In this document: positions 8,788 to 18,118 of the stretch, one piece after another
Numbering within the stretch: the first letter of the stretch is position 1
Layout of the letters: each line of letters opens with the position of its first letter
Source: Nostoc piscinale CENA21
GTDB lineage: Bacteria > Cyanobacteriota > Cyanobacteriia > Cyanobacteriales > Nostocaceae
DNA length: 64,000 nucleotides
Direction: 5' to 3'
Assembly: GCF_001298445.1 (NCBI RefSeq)
Contig: NZ_CP012036.1
Location: 4,025,860 to 4,089,859, forward strand
Translations under genes and position numbers: made by a program
The notes under the pieces: generated by a model
The model's database searches: none
What the model was told of the DNA's origin: nothing
Seen by the model: the letters and a program-made list of their open reading frames with translations, nothing else

Positions 8788-9612
8788 CTATAATGGGACA
8801 GAAGATTTACGGTATCCCAGACTGATTGTACCGGGTTCAATATAAAGTTCTGTTGTTTTTATGTCTGTTGTATCATAAGTTTCCAGAGAAACACGTAATT
8901 CACCCTGAGAAGTAACGCCGACTACAGTGCCTGCCAAATCATTAATATATACTTCGTCACCCACATTGGTGAGTAATTCCAAATAGCGAGACAAGAGTAT
9001 ATTTATTCCTTCTTTAACAAGGCACTCCATACCGGACTCTATTCCCCGTAGAACGACGGAAGTGAGAGTTTCCAGACAAGAAATCGGTTTGGTAGCGTAG
9101 TAGGCTTGCCACATTTCGAGGTTAATTCCCGTTTCGGGTACTGGGTTTGTCCAGTTAATGCCAACTCCAATTACTGCTTGATGAATATAGCCATGATTGA
9201 TTTTGGTTTCTGTTAAAATGCCGCCTAATTTACGACCATTTAAAACTAGGTCATTAGGCCATTTAATTCCCACATCCACGCCATAACAGCGCAGTTGGTT
9301 AGCTATACCCCAAGCACTAGCTAAGGTTAGTTGATAACTGGCACTAGCTTCTAGTTTAGGGGCGATCGCCACTGAAAGGTATAGCCCACCAGGATGAGAA
9401 ATCCATTGTCGTCCCCATTGTCCTCTACCCGCAGTTTGTTGTTGGGCAATTACCACAGACCAAGATTCTGCCCCCTGCGCTAACAAATTCCACAAGGTTT
9501 GATTAGTGGAAGCAAGATGATCAAAAATATGTAGCGAAAATGATGAATTTTCCCCGTTTCTTCCTGACTGCAATGCTAATTCTAACTTTTGTCGATCAAA
9601 TTCCACAGACAT
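8788..9612 (-). CDS. birA: Biotin--[acetyl-CoA-carboxylase] ligase (catalytic-only BirA)
   Basis: The enzyme activates biotin with ATP and attaches it to the carboxyl carrier protein of acetyl-CoA carboxylase. The biotinyl-AMP loop QQTAGRGQWGRQWISHPGG and the KWPNDLVLNGRKLGGILTE motif are present, followed by a small C-terminal SH3-like domain (LTNVGDEVYINDLAGTVVGV). There is no N-terminal helix-turn-helix, so this form is not a repressor. I take the ATG at 9612 (MSVEFDRQK); a TTG three codons upstream is possible. It lies about 80 bases upstream of the M23 gene on the same strand. Confidence 0.92.
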   Translation of the reverse strand: MSVEFDRQKLELALQSGRNGENSSFSLHIFDHLASTNQTLWNLLAQGAESWSVVIAQQQTAGRGQWGRQWISHPGGLYLSVAIAPKLEASASYQLTLASAWGIANQLRCYGVDVGIKWPNDLVLNGRKLGGILTETKINHGYIHQAVIGVGINWTNPVPETGINLEMWQAYYATKPISCLETLTSVVLRGIESGMECLVKEGINILLSRYLELLTNVGDEVYINDLAGTVVGVTSQGELRVSLETYDTTDIKTTELYIEPGTISLGYRKSSVPL

Positions 9613-9764
9613 GAACCGCAAATACCGTTGTTCAAGTTAACATTAATTGGCTGATTTTGATAAAAGGGAATAGGGGTTAGGCAGTGAGGACGAGAAAATA
9701 ATTTTTTCATCCCGCATCACCAACACCTCATACTCAATACCCTCTATTTTTGGTTAGGTTCAAG

Positions 9765-10556
9765 ATGCACACTTGGCACTGGCGCAATTGGGAAGGACTG
9801 CCATACCTTACCTGTAGTCTTTTAGCAAATTGGCAACACGGCTTTTTTACTCACCAGTTCTGGCCGCGATCGCCCCAAGATTTAACTCCCGTACTGCACT
9901 CAGAAGCATCAGTGTATCGTTTAAAACAGGTACATGGTAATACAGTTCTTACGCCCCAAGAAGTTGATTCTCAAGTCAGGGAAATTACAGGCGATGAGGA
10001 ATCTGCTTTTGCCTTAGCTGATGGTTTAATTACCGAACAACCTTTACAAGCAATTTGGGTAGCCAGTGCAGACTGTACACCTGTATTAATTGGGGATGTG
10101 CGGACTGGACAGGTAGCTGCATTACACGCGGGTTGGCGAGGGACGGCGGCGAAGATTGTCCCCCAAGCGATCGCTCGATTACAAGCCCAAGGCAGCAAAT
10201 TAGCAGACTTAAGAGTTGCCCTCGGCCCGGCGATCGCTGGTGAAGTTTATCAAGTCTCGGTAGAGGTAGCTGCGGAAATTGGAGCCAGTATTATATCACA
10301 TAATGACACCCAAAAAATTGTTCAGGTGTTACATGAATTACCCAATTCTCCTTTATTAGCCGACCCAGAACCCGGTAAAGTGAGAGTTGATGTGCGGCGG
10401 GTAAATACTTTGCAGTTAGAAAATTTAGGAATTAGTGGCGAACAAATTGCGATCGCCCCTTATTGTACATACCAAACTCCTGAACATTTCTTTTCCTACC
10501 GTCGTGAACAACAGAAAAAAGTGCAGTGGTCAGGAATTGTGAGTGGGAAAACATAA
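9765..10556 (+). CDS. pgeF: Peptidoglycan editing factor PgeF (multicopper-oxidase-like, YfiH family)
   Basis: The 263-residue protein shows the whole YfiH/DUF152 signature. It has HGFFTHQFW, LKQVHGNTVL, VASADCTPVLIGDVRTGQ, ALHAGWRGTAAKIV and YCTYQTPEHFFSYRRE, supplying the Cys and two His metal-site residues. Family members act as purine-nucleoside phosphorylase/laccase-like enzymes and, in E. coli, remove misincorporated residues from muropeptide precursors. A TTG at 9750 would add five residues; the ATG at 9765 is preferred. Confidence 0.9.
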   Translation: MHTWHWRNWEGLPYLTCSLLANWQHGFFTHQFWPRSPQDLTPVLHSEASVYRLKQVHGNTVLTPQEVDSQVREITGDEESAFALADGLITEQPLQAIWVASADCTPVLIGDVRTGQVAALHAGWRGTAAKIVPQAIARLQAQGSKLADLRVALGPAIAGEVYQVSVEVAAEIGASIISHNDTQKIVQVLHELPNSPLLADPEPGKVRVDVRRVNTLQLENLGISGEQIAIAPYCTYQTPEHFFSYRREQQKKVQWSGIVSGKT

Positions 10557-10557
10557 A

Positions 10558-10592
10558 GCAGAAAGCAGGAGGCAGGAGGCAGAAGGCAGGAG
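10558..10592. repeat. GCAGGAG heptamer tandem repeat
   Basis: Seven-base units GCAGGAG/GCAGAAG are repeated about five times directly after the pgeF stop. The complementary form CTCCTGC appears at 13129-13153, 28752-28785 and 57505-57540. Confidence 0.65.
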
Positions 10593-10822
10593 TAAAAGTC
10601 TTACTATTCCTAGCATTCCAGCTTTCAAATTGTCTTAACATATCTGACTATTGCCATAACTTTTAGGAGTGCTGAGTGCAACCTCATGACTAGCGTATGT
10701 TTCCCAACTTGAGTAAACTGGGTTGACTTTAGACTCTATGGGCTGACGTGCAATTCATTTTACTTTTTACTCATACCGCAGCACTCAGCACTCAGCCCTT
10801 CCGTATTCTGTTGATTAAATAA

Positions 10823-11737
10823 TCAAATTTTTACATGCTCTCTGTATGCTTTCGGTGTTATCCCCATAAATTTGCGAAAGACATTAGTAAAATGACTTTG
10901 ACTTTGAAAACCAACTTGTTCTGAAATTTGTTCAATAGTTTTTTCAGTTCCAGTTAAGAGTTTTTTCGCCTTAGTAATTCGGCAATTAATCACATACTGA
11001 TGCGGTGCCAGACCTGTAGATTGTTTAAATAAGCGAGAAAAATGATACATACTCATCCCCACAACCGCAGCAATTTCTGTTAATGTCAAATCTCGTTCGA
11101 GGTTGTCATGGATGTATGACACTGCTTGGCGTAACTTTCTTGGCGAAAGACCTTTGTGATTTACCAACTGCGGGACTTTATTACTGGTGACTGAGTGGTG
11201 TTTTAGCAGGTGAACGCAGAGTGTAGTTTTGAGAGACTCAATATAAAGTCGGCTACCGACACCACCTGACTCTAATTCTGACTTCAGTGCTAAAGCTATT
11301 TGCTGAATTAACGGTTCCGGTGCAGCAAAGTATGGTGTTAACTCCACACCTTGTAAATCAACTGACTCTAAGATCATCTGATTGAAAAACGCAGGGTCTA
11401 AACTGAGAAGTAAAAAATCAGTTTCCGATGTCCAACGGCAAACATGAGGGGTATTGGCGGGAATAATGGCGACATCACCATGAAAAATATTTTCTTGCTG
11501 AAAGCGTCCGTCTAAAACTCGTTCTGCTTGGAGGAGATGATAGTCTAAGTTAATTGAGATAATATGTTGTTGTGGTGAATGTTCAGGGGTTTCATGGGCA
11601 GGCTGGTGATGAATGTCTAGACGAATACCATCCCATTTAGCATTGTAACTAGAACTAATGTGCGATCGCGGCAAAATTTCTGCACAAGCATCTTCTTGAG
11701 TAAAATCAACTTTTAAGATTGTCTCTTCCAGCATCAT
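10823..11737 (-). CDS. AraC family transcriptional regulator
   Basis: The protein of about 304 residues has a cupin-like N-terminal sensing domain and a C-terminal AraC DNA-binding domain with two helix-turn-helix units. The latter reads from RKLRQAVSYIHDNLERDLTL through MSMYHFSRLFKQSTGLAPHQ to ISEQVGFQSQSHFTNVFRKF and MGITPKAYRE. The ligand and target genes cannot be inferred. It is divergent from the DCC-family gene at 11809, with about 70 bases between the starts, so autoregulation or control of that gene is plausible. An upstream in-frame GTG (11743) precedes two consecutive ATG codons; I use the first ATG. Confidence 0.9.
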   Translation of the reverse strand: MMLEETILKVDFTQEDACAEILPRSHISSSYNAKWDGIRLDIHHQPAHETPEHSPQQHIISINLDYHLLQAERVLDGRFQQENIFHGDVAIIPANTPHVCRWTSETDFLLLSLDPAFFNQMILESVDLQGVELTPYFAAPEPLIQQIALALKSELESGGVGSRLYIESLKTTLCVHLLKHHSVTSNKVPQLVNHKGLSPRKLRQAVSYIHDNLERDLTLTEIAAVVGMSMYHFSRLFKQSTGLAPHQYVINCRITKAKKLLTGTEKTIEQISEQVGFQSQSHFTNVFRKFMGITPKAYREHVKI

Positions 11738-11808
11738 CCTCACCGCAGAGATAACAAATTTATGTGTAACGCTATACTTAAACAGTAATCCGAAAAAGTC
11801 ATATTTAA

Positions 11809-12222
11809 ATGAATTATTACGTAATATATGACGGAAATTGCAATCTCTGCGTTACCTTAGTGCAATTTTTAGAAACTTTAGACCAAGGTAAGCTATTTCT
11901 TTATGCTGCGATGCAAGATGAACAAACACTTACACAATGGGGAATCACATCCCAAGATTGTCAACAAGGAATGATATTGATTGATGCTAATGCCCCGGAA
12001 CGGCGTTGGCAAGGTAGTGATGCAGCCGAAGAAATTGGCAAGTTATTACCGATGGGCAGTTTATTTGTGGATGCTTACCGCACTATACCGGGGATGAAAT
12101 GGGCAGGCGATCGCTTTTACGAACAAATCCGCGACAATCGTTATACTTTGTTCGGCAAACGTGCTACTACCTATCAATCAGCATACTGCGTGGATGGTGG
12201 CTGCAAAATTGGTAATGATTAG
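11809..12222 (+). CDS. Thiol-disulfide oxidoreductase, DCC family (DUF393)
   Basis: The 137-residue protein begins MNYYVIYDGNCNLCVTLVQF, the DxxCxxC-type motif that defines the DCC family, with a possible redox pair at Cys in GNCNLC. The rest (AMQDEQTLTQWGI, ERRWQGSDAAEEIGKLLPMG) matches the family, whose in vivo substrates are not known. Soluble. It is divergent from the AraC gene. Confidence 0.85.
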   Translation: MNYYVIYDGNCNLCVTLVQFLETLDQGKLFLYAAMQDEQTLTQWGITSQDCQQGMILIDANAPERRWQGSDAAEEIGKLLPMGSLFVDAYRTIPGMKWAGDRFYEQIRDNRYTLFGKRATTYQSAYCVDGGCKIGND

Positions 12223-12262
12223 TGTATGCACAAGTTTTGACAGTCTACTTTAGGGGGTTGGT

Positions 12263-13015
12263 ATGACAGTAAGTAAGCCAGATTTAGAAATCACATCCCA
12301 AACGACTGATATTGTAGATGATGTTGTGGACTGGCAACCCCCCATACCACCCACAGATTTAATATTTGATGATGGAGAACCTTTGGAGTCAAATCGCCAC
12401 CGTATTGCCATGAATGTCTTAATTCGGTCATTGCAGCAAGCTTGGGCTGATCGAAACGACTTTTACACAGGGGGCAATATGTTCATCTACTACAGCAGTA
12501 CCCAAGCACGTAACAATGATTTTCGCGGCCCGGATTTTTTTGCTGTACTCAATGTTGATGGTACTATCCCCAGACAAGGTTGGGTCGTTTGGGAAGAAAA
12601 CGGCCGCTACCCAGATGTCATTGTCGAATTAATGTCACCATCTACGGCGCGGGTTGATAAAGTGACAAAAAAAGAGATTTATCAACAAACCTTCCGCACC
12701 CCAGATTATTTTGTCTATGACCCGTTTGAGCCAAATTCTTTGCAAGGTTGGCATTTAGATGCAAATCAGACTTACCAGCCTTTGACTCCAAATGAGCGTG
12801 GTTGGCTGTGGTGTCAGCGTTTAGGTTTTTGGTTAGGAACTTGGGAAGGCACAGTAGACCGAGAAACAGCAATTTGGCTACGTTTTTACGATTCCGAGGG
12901 TAATCTTGTGCCTTTACCAGAAGAAGCTGCACAAGCTCAAGCCGAAGCTGCACAAACACGGGCTGAACGTTTAGCTGCTCGTCTAAGAGAATTAGGCGAA
13001 GACCCTGATATTTAA
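12263..13015 (+). CDS. Uma2 family (DUF820) putative nuclease, long form
   Basis: The 250-residue protein has the Uma2 core: RGPDFFAVLNVDG, then YPDVIVELMSPSTARVDK, then IYQQTFRTPDYFVYDPFEPN. A good ribosome binding site (AGGGGG) lies before the ATG. The C-terminus is a charged, Ala/Glu/Arg-rich helix (AAQAQAEAAQTRAERLAARL) typical of the longer cyanobacterial Uma2 proteins and likely a coiled coil. The role is unknown; the fold suggests a restriction-like nuclease. Confidence 0.87.
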   Translation: MTVSKPDLEITSQTTDIVDDVVDWQPPIPPTDLIFDDGEPLESNRHRIAMNVLIRSLQQAWADRNDFYTGGNMFIYYSSTQARNNDFRGPDFFAVLNVDGTIPRQGWVVWEENGRYPDVIVELMSPSTARVDKVTKKEIYQQTFRTPDYFVYDPFEPNSLQGWHLDANQTYQPLTPNERGWLWCQRLGFWLGTWEGTVDRETAIWLRFYDSEGNLVPLPEEAAQAQAEAAQTRAERLAARLRELGEDPDI

Positions 13016-13128
13016 TTATGAGTGTGTGGGGTTAAAGGTATGAAGCCGAAATACTGAAATTTCAGACTTTATAACTAGAAAGACACAAATAAAATTAAAT
13101 AGACAAGTCTTAGGCAAAATACTAAAAA

Positions 13129-13153
13129 CCTCCTGCCTTCTGCCTCCTGCCTT
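13129..13153. repeat. CTCCTGC heptamer tandem repeat
   Basis: Heptamer units CTCCTGC/CTTCTGC lie between the Uma2 gene and the convergent hypothetical gene. This is the complement of the unit at 10558-10592. Confidence 0.6.
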
Positions 13154-13189
13154 GTGCTAATTACAATTATTTATGTCACTTTACTTACT

Positions 13190-13621
13190 TCACACTTCAG
13201 ACTTCTCATTAAACAGTTCTAAAATCTGCCGACAAAATTGTTTTAGTTGTTCGCCAATTTGTGCAGAAGGGAGAGACTCACCCACGAAATTCCAGTTTTC
13301 CACTGTCGAAAGTCGCCACGCCTCGCCGCGATGATCAAATCCAGCTACTTCTATGCCAATTGCCCGACGTAAGTTTGTTATCGGATCTTGATGAAAGCGA
13401 ATTTGAATCAAAACACTCCGACTCCGCCAGGATTTGCTGATTCCAGGAAAATGAAAGCCAATGTCTATAGAATCTGGATCAACTAATTCTCTGGTTTCTG
13501 GGTCATTCTGCCAAGGTTTCAAATCCGATTTCGCATCGGGAAACTGGAGTTTGAATAAATTCACTACCGTAGCAATCTTGCTGGCGAGTTCAAGGTTAGT
13601 TGCCTGTTCAGCTGCGTTCAC
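13190..13621 (-). CDS. Conserved-looking hypothetical protein, 143 residues
   Basis: I do not recognise the family. The protein is soluble with balanced composition and a plausible alpha/beta pattern. It has a helical N-terminus (AEQATNLELASKIATVVNLF), a central strand-rich part (SRSVLIQIRFHQDPITN, RRAIGIEVAGFDHRGEAWRL) and a C-terminal helix (QLKQFCRQILELFNEK). Codon use matches the neighbours and no overlapping frame competes, so it is very probably expressed. It is convergent with the Uma2 gene. Confidence 0.7.
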   Translation of the reverse strand: MNAAEQATNLELASKIATVVNLFKLQFPDAKSDLKPWQNDPETRELVDPDSIDIGFHFPGISKSWRSRSVLIQIRFHQDPITNLRRAIGIEVAGFDHRGEAWRLSTVENWNFVGESLPSAQIGEQLKQFCRQILELFNEKSEV

Positions 13622-13964
13622 GAAAAAAACACTCCTAAATAGTTGAGTCAGCTAAGGGGAATGCGACGACAGAAAACCGCCAGAAGGCTTATCTTGTTTG
13701 TGTTTCAGCTTATCAAGACGTTTTAAATTTCGCAACTATAAAATTGCCTTTTCTTAACAATTGATTTAGGGTGAAGTATGAAATTTTTGCTATATAAGCA
13801 ATTATACTTAAATAAATTAGGAAAGTGTCTGACGTTAGATAAGTCTGAAAAAAAATCTGAAAATTTTCCGCAAAATCCTCTACTTGCTAGAACGAGAAAT
13901 TACCTTGGCGATCTAAAATTACACTGTTAGCTGGCAAACGTAAAAAAAAAGTTAAGTTCAGTTT

Positions 13965-14429
13965 ATGGCGCGTCAACGCTCGATTTTCTCAATTATTCTG
14001 GTATTATTGGCTACATTCCTGATAAGTTGTGGTGGCCCTGGAGTCGCAGTTGCACCTCCAACTTATACAGCAGATCAAATTGCCCAAATTCAGGAATATG
14101 TGCCTGAAGTTCAGACTGTGCGCGATCGCGCAGACGAACTCAAAAACCTCATTGAAAAAAATGAGTGGATTAAGGTGGGTAACTTTATTCATGGCCCAAT
14201 GGCAGAAGCTAGGCTGACCATGACTTATATCACTCCCCATCTTTTACCTAAAGACCAAACCGCAGCCCGTCAAATCACCAAAGATTTACTGAACCACTTG
14301 GTTAAAGTTGATCAAGCTGCTAGTAATGGCAATAGTTTAGTTGCTTTGAGTAACTACAAAGCTGCTTTTACAGATGTTGACAAATTCCTGCAACTGTTAC
14401 CTGAAGGTGACAAGCAAGCAGACTCTTAG
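13965..14429 (+). CDS. psbQ: Photosystem II lipoprotein PsbQ (CyanoQ)
   Basis: The 154-residue protein starts with a lipoprotein signal ending in the lipobox LISCGG, with Cys at residue 22. The mature part is a helical bundle (IQEYVPEVQTVRDRADELKN, KNEWIKVGNFIHGPMAEARL, SNYKAAFTDVDKFLQLLPEG), as expected of cyanobacterial PsbQ. CyanoQ is lipid-anchored on the lumenal side of photosystem II and stabilises the oxygen-evolving complex. It stands as a single gene. An A/T-rich upstream region (13650-13960) should hold its promoter, but no element is certain. Confidence 0.9.
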   Translation: MARQRSIFSIILVLLATFLISCGGPGVAVAPPTYTADQIAQIQEYVPEVQTVRDRADELKNLIEKNEWIKVGNFIHGPMAEARLTMTYITPHLLPKDQTAARQITKDLLNHLVKVDQAASNGNSLVALSNYKAAFTDVDKFLQLLPEGDKQADS

Positions 14430-14553
14430 TCATTCTTGAATGATAAGTTATGAGTTAGAAGAAAAAGGCTGAAGTCTGAAGTATGAAATGAAAAAACCTT
14501 TTGACTTTTGACTTCACGGCAGTTCTAACTCATAACTCCTCAATATCCCAGCA

Positions 14554-15618
14554 ATGAGTCATGTAATTATTATCGGTTGTGGTGTCATTGGAGCCGCGAT
14601 CGCCTATGAACTGAGTCAAGTAATAGGGTTGCAAATTACCATTATTGACCAAAACCAACCCGCACAAGCTTCTACAGGTGCAGCCCTTGGGGTTTTGATG
14701 GGCGCTATCAGTCAAAAAATCAAGGGTAAAGCTTGGTGGCTAAGACAAACCAGCATTGAACGCTACGAAACCTTAATTCCCGAACTGGAAGCATTAACCG
14801 GGCGTAAAATCTCCTTCAACCGTCAAGGTATTCTCCATTTGTCTTGGGAAGAAGAAAATTTTGAGAATTGGGAAAAACTAGTAGAAATTCGCGCCTCCCA
14901 AGGTTGGAATCTAGAAATTTGGGACAGGGCGAAACTCAAGAGTATGTGTCCCCAAGTCAATAATGACAGGATTACTGGCGCAGTTTATTCGCCTCAAGAC
15001 CGTCAACTCGACCCCACAGCTTTAACCTTAGCCTTAGTAGAAGCCGCCCAACAAAAAGGCGTAACCTGCCAATTTGGTGTAAATGTTGTCAATATTTCAC
15101 CAACATCAGTCGAGACGACAGCCGGAAAAATCGATGCTGATTGGGTGGTGGTAGCGGCTGGACTTGGTTCTACACTCTTAACGTCCCAACTAAACCAAAA
15201 AGTTGATATTCGCCCGGTTCTCGGACAAGCATTACAAGTACATTTAGCAAATCCCATCGGTAATCCTGAGTTTCAGCCGATGATTACCTGTAATGATGTG
15301 CATATTGTCCCTGTGGGCGGTGGCGATTATTGGATAGGCGCAACGGTAGAGTTTCCCAGCAATGGCGATGAAATCCCGCCTAATCATGAACTATTAGAGG
15401 ACGTTAAACAACAAGCGATCGCCTTTTGTCCAGAACTCGCCGCAGCGACTATCACCCGCACCTGGTCAGGGTTACGCCCCCGCCCGGAAGGTCGCCCCGC
15501 ACCCATTATTGAAAAACTACCAGGATTTAACAATATCCTCCTCGCCACCGGACATTATCGTAACGGTGTGTTACTAGCCCCTGCAACAGCTTATGCGATT
15601 CGTGAGATGATTAGTTGA
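14554..15618 (+). CDS. FAD-dependent D-amino-acid/glycine oxidase family protein
   Basis: The 354-residue protein has an N-terminal Rossmann FAD motif (MSHVIIIGCGVIGAAIAYEL, then IIDQNQPAQAST) and the DAO fold. Residues about 115-150 cover ITGAVYSPQDRQLDPTAL, and near the C-terminus come TRTWSGLRPRPEGRPAPI and LLATGHYRNGVLLAPAT, the substrate and flavin-binding end of glycine oxidase-like enzymes. The closest functional guess is ThiO-type glycine oxidase (thiamine biosynthesis), but no thiamine gene is adjacent, so I leave the symbol empty. Confidence 0.85.
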   Translation: MSHVIIIGCGVIGAAIAYELSQVIGLQITIIDQNQPAQASTGAALGVLMGAISQKIKGKAWWLRQTSIERYETLIPELEALTGRKISFNRQGILHLSWEEENFENWEKLVEIRASQGWNLEIWDRAKLKSMCPQVNNDRITGAVYSPQDRQLDPTALTLALVEAAQQKGVTCQFGVNVVNISPTSVETTAGKIDADWVVVAAGLGSTLLTSQLNQKVDIRPVLGQALQVHLANPIGNPEFQPMITCNDVHIVPVGGGDYWIGATVEFPSNGDEIPPNHELLEDVKQQAIAFCPELAAATITRTWSGLRPRPEGRPAPIIEKLPGFNNILLATGHYRNGVLLAPATAYAIREMIS

Positions 15619-15624
15619 GAATTT

Positions 15625-15650
15625 AGAAGTCAGGAGTCAGAAATCAGAAT
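15625..15650. repeat. Heptamer short tandem repeat
   Basis: GAAGTCAGGAGTCAGAAATC-type units lie between the FAD oxidase stop and the hydrolase start. Same STRR family as at 5401-5434. Confidence 0.5.
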
Positions 15651-15699
15651 TAATATTCCTTCTGTATTCTAAATTCTCAGTTTTTATTAGGAAAGTAGC

Positions 15700-16549
15700 G
15701 TGGCTGTAACAGAAAATAAAGTCAAAATTGATTCTTTAGAGTGGTTTTATCGGGAAGCTGAACCGATTGGACAAAGTGATTTATTACCTGTAATCTTGCT
15801 GCATGGAATAGTCTCGCAAAGTTACAGTTGGCGTAATATTCTACCTGCTTTAGCTAGTCAAGGCACAAGAGCGATCGCACCAGATTGGATTGGTTATGGC
15901 TTTTCTTCCATGCCAGAAAAACGCGATTTTGCCTACACTCCTGACGCATTCATTACAGCTTTAGAAAAATTTATTCAAACCATCAAAATCGAAAAATTTT
16001 CTCTAGTTGTCCAAGGCTTTTTAGGCTCCGTTGGCTTACAATACGCCTTACGCCATCCTGAACAAATTGCCAACATTGCTATTTTAAATGCACCCATTTC
16101 TACCGATGCTAAATTACCTTGGAAAATTAAACAAATGGGTTTTCCATTAGCAGGTGAAATAATGACTCAAGACCCTTTATTAGTTGATCGTACTCTAGAA
16201 GGTGGTAGCCGTTATCGCATCGAAGATCAAGACTTAGATGTGTATCGCCGACCTTTTTTTGAAAACATCTGCGTCTGGTAGAGGATTATTATCAACAATT
16301 CGCAATTTACAACTTCCTCAAGCAACGGCGGAAATTGCATCTGGCTTTCAAAAATGGGAACAGCCCATTTTAATTCAATGGGGAATGATTGACCCTTGGT
16401 TATCTGTAGACATAGCACAAAAATTTAGTGATTCTGTACCCAATGCAGAATTAATAAAACTTAATAACGTTGGTCATTACGCCCAAGAACATTATCACCA
16501 AACAATTTTAGAAGATTTATTGCCCTTCGTCAGGCGTGTAGATAATTAG
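15700..16549 (+). pseudogene. Alpha/beta-fold hydrolase, frameshifted
   Basis: A GTG start at 15700 opens a hydrolase fold (VILLHGIVSQSYSWRNILPA, APDWIGYGFSSMPEKRDF). The frame is lost after a seven-T run at 16254-16260 and stops at 16281. Dropping one T restores RRPFLKTSASGRGLL and joins the second frame (WEQPILIQWGMIDPWLSVDI, LNNVGHYAQEHYHQ) to the stop at 16549, giving about 282 residues, the usual size. The general-base Asp and His are in IDPWLS and VGHYAQE. The nucleophile elbow reads LVVQGFLGSVGLQYA, with no Ser, Cys or Asp at the expected place. The break may be a base-calling error. Confidence 0.8.
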
Positions 16550-16600
16550 GCAGAAATAAATTTTGTCAAAATCGATATTATAAAAAAGTGAAATCATAGA

Positions 16601-16627
16601 TAAACACAGATAATTTATCTGTGTTTA
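16601..16627 (+). terminator. Perfect 12-bp hairpin after the hydrolase gene
   Basis: TAAACACAGATA and TATCTGTGTTTA form a perfect 12-bp stem with a three-base loop, 50 bases past the hydrolase stop. No long T run follows, so termination is likely but not certain. Confidence 0.55.
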
Positions 16628-16822
16628 ATAAATAGCTCATTAGATGATTCAGACAATTTCTAATGTTATCGTAAGCAAATGTAGAAGTTATTTAAGTAAG
16701 TAGACAGAATTAAAGGTAAAATGCAAATCAAAAAAATTTGCTTATATCAAAGGCTGTTACTCCTGCCTTCTACTTCATAACTTACGATCTCATTAAAGCC
16801 ACCTTAATGGAGATGAGAATTC

Positions 16823-17407
16823 ATGGCTTATTCTTGGTTTAAAGCATTTCATATTATTGGCATTGTAGTTTGGTTTGCTGGACTATTTTATCTGGTGCGT
16901 CTGTTTATTTACCACGTCGAAGCCGAACAAGAACCAGAACCAGCACGCACGATACTGAAAAAGCAGTATCAAATTATGGAATTACGTCTTTATCGCATCA
17001 TCACTACTCCGGGAATGTTAGTCACAGTAGCGATGGCGATAGGTTTAGTGAGTACCGAACCAGAAGTTTTAAAACAGGGTTGGCTACACTTCAAATTACT
17101 ATTTGTCGCAATTTTATTGGCTTATCATCATTACTGCGGTCGCTTGATGAAGAAGTTAGCTAATGATGAATGTCGTTGGACTGGTCAACAGTTACGTGCT
17201 TTAAACGAAGCGCCTACAGTTATGTTGGTGGTGATTGTACTATTAGCTGTGTTTAAAGACAATCTACCCACAGATATCACTGCTTGGGGAATTTTTGGTT
17301 TGATTATTTTCATGGCGGTGACTATTCAGCTATACGCCAAAAAACGCAAGCGTGATAAAGAACAATTAATGGCGCAAATCAACCAAGTTCCTCAAGAACA
17401 AAGTTAG
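16823..17407 (+). CDS. hemJ: Protoporphyrinogen IX oxidase HemJ
   Basis: The 194-residue membrane protein begins MAYSWFKAFHIIGIVVWFAG, the HemJ signature with a conserved His at residue 10. It has four membrane segments and the central motif RLYRIITTPGMLVTVAMAIG followed by WLHFKLLFVAILLAYHHYCG. HemJ oxidises protoporphyrinogen IX to protoporphyrin IX at the branch toward haem and chlorophyll; it is the cyanobacterial enzyme when HemY/HemG are absent. A Lys/Arg-rich cytosolic tail ends the protein. The next gene (17479) is on the same strand. Confidence 0.93.
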   Translation: MAYSWFKAFHIIGIVVWFAGLFYLVRLFIYHVEAEQEPEPARTILKKQYQIMELRLYRIITTPGMLVTVAMAIGLVSTEPEVLKQGWLHFKLLFVAILLAYHHYCGRLMKKLANDECRWTGQQLRALNEAPTVMLVVIVLLAVFKDNLPTDITAWGIFGLIIFMAVTIQLYAKKRKRDKEQLMAQINQVPQEQS

Positions 17408-17414
17408 ACAAAAA

Positions 17415-17472
17415 ACGCCTGATATATCTTACATTAAGAAATGTTAAAAAATGTATTTGATATCTCAGGCGT
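17415..17472 (+). promoter_or_regulatory. Inverted repeat in the hemJ - DUF4234 leader
   Basis: ACGCCTGA (17415-17422) and TCAGGCGT (17465-17472) are exact inverse complements separated by 42 bases. The right arm ends six bases before the ATG of the next gene. It could be an intercistronic terminator or a leader that folds over the translation start. Sequence alone does not decide. Confidence 0.4.
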
Positions 17473-17478
17473 AAATCA

Positions 17479-17961
17479 ATGTCAGCAAAATATTTAGGTA
17501 AACCCCGTCCGTTGTGGCGAGTAATTTTCTTGTCTGTGATTACCGGGATGCTGTATTACGGCTGGTACAAATGGATTATTCAAGAAGAACTACGGCGTTA
17601 TAACGGGTTCGGTTGGTCAGGAACCCTGAGTTTAGCACCCTTTGTTTTCGGAGTCGCAATTCCCCAAGCTTTACGAATCTTTGATCCTGATGTACCTGGG
17701 TGGTTCGGTTGGTTTTCGCTGCTGGGTATTGTGTGGATTTATATTGTGCAGTTTAAGTTATATAAAACTGTGAATGAAATGTACCGCCAAGCAGGTTTAA
17801 AAGAACCCTTAGTAGTTTGGTGGTTATTTATCCCTGGATTAAATTTAATTGTTGGTTTACGACAAATCCATTTTTTAAGCCAATTTTGGGCAAACCAACA
17901 AGGTTTGACTGTTCCAGATTATCTTGCTGAAAATATTCCTTTCCTTTCTGCTAACGCTTAA
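17479..17961 (+). CDS. DUF4234-like membrane protein
   Basis: The 160-residue protein has about four membrane segments (VIFLSVITGMLYYGWYKWII, LSLAPFVFGVAIPQAL, GWFSLLGIVWIYIVQFKLY, VVWWLFIPGLNLIVGL) and the pattern YYGWYKWIIQEELRRYNG seen in DUF4234-type proteins. Its function is unknown. It follows hemJ in the same direction and may share its transcript, but an inverted repeat lies between them. Confidence 0.7.
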   Translation: MSAKYLGKPRPLWRVIFLSVITGMLYYGWYKWIIQEELRRYNGFGWSGTLSLAPFVFGVAIPQALRIFDPDVPGWFGWFSLLGIVWIYIVQFKLYKTVNEMYRQAGLKEPLVVWWLFIPGLNLIVGLRQIHFLSQFWANQQGLTVPDYLAENIPFLSANA

Positions 17962-18118
17962 TGTAGGAATCTGGTTTGATTTCCGAATTTACTTGTGTGA
18001 TCAGGGAATAGGGAGTCGGGAGTCGGGGGAGTGTCAAAACCTGTCACCTCTCACCTTTTTATTGTCTATCGATGCTGATTAGCATGTAAAATATGACAGT
18101 TGTATTCTGCCGCGAACG

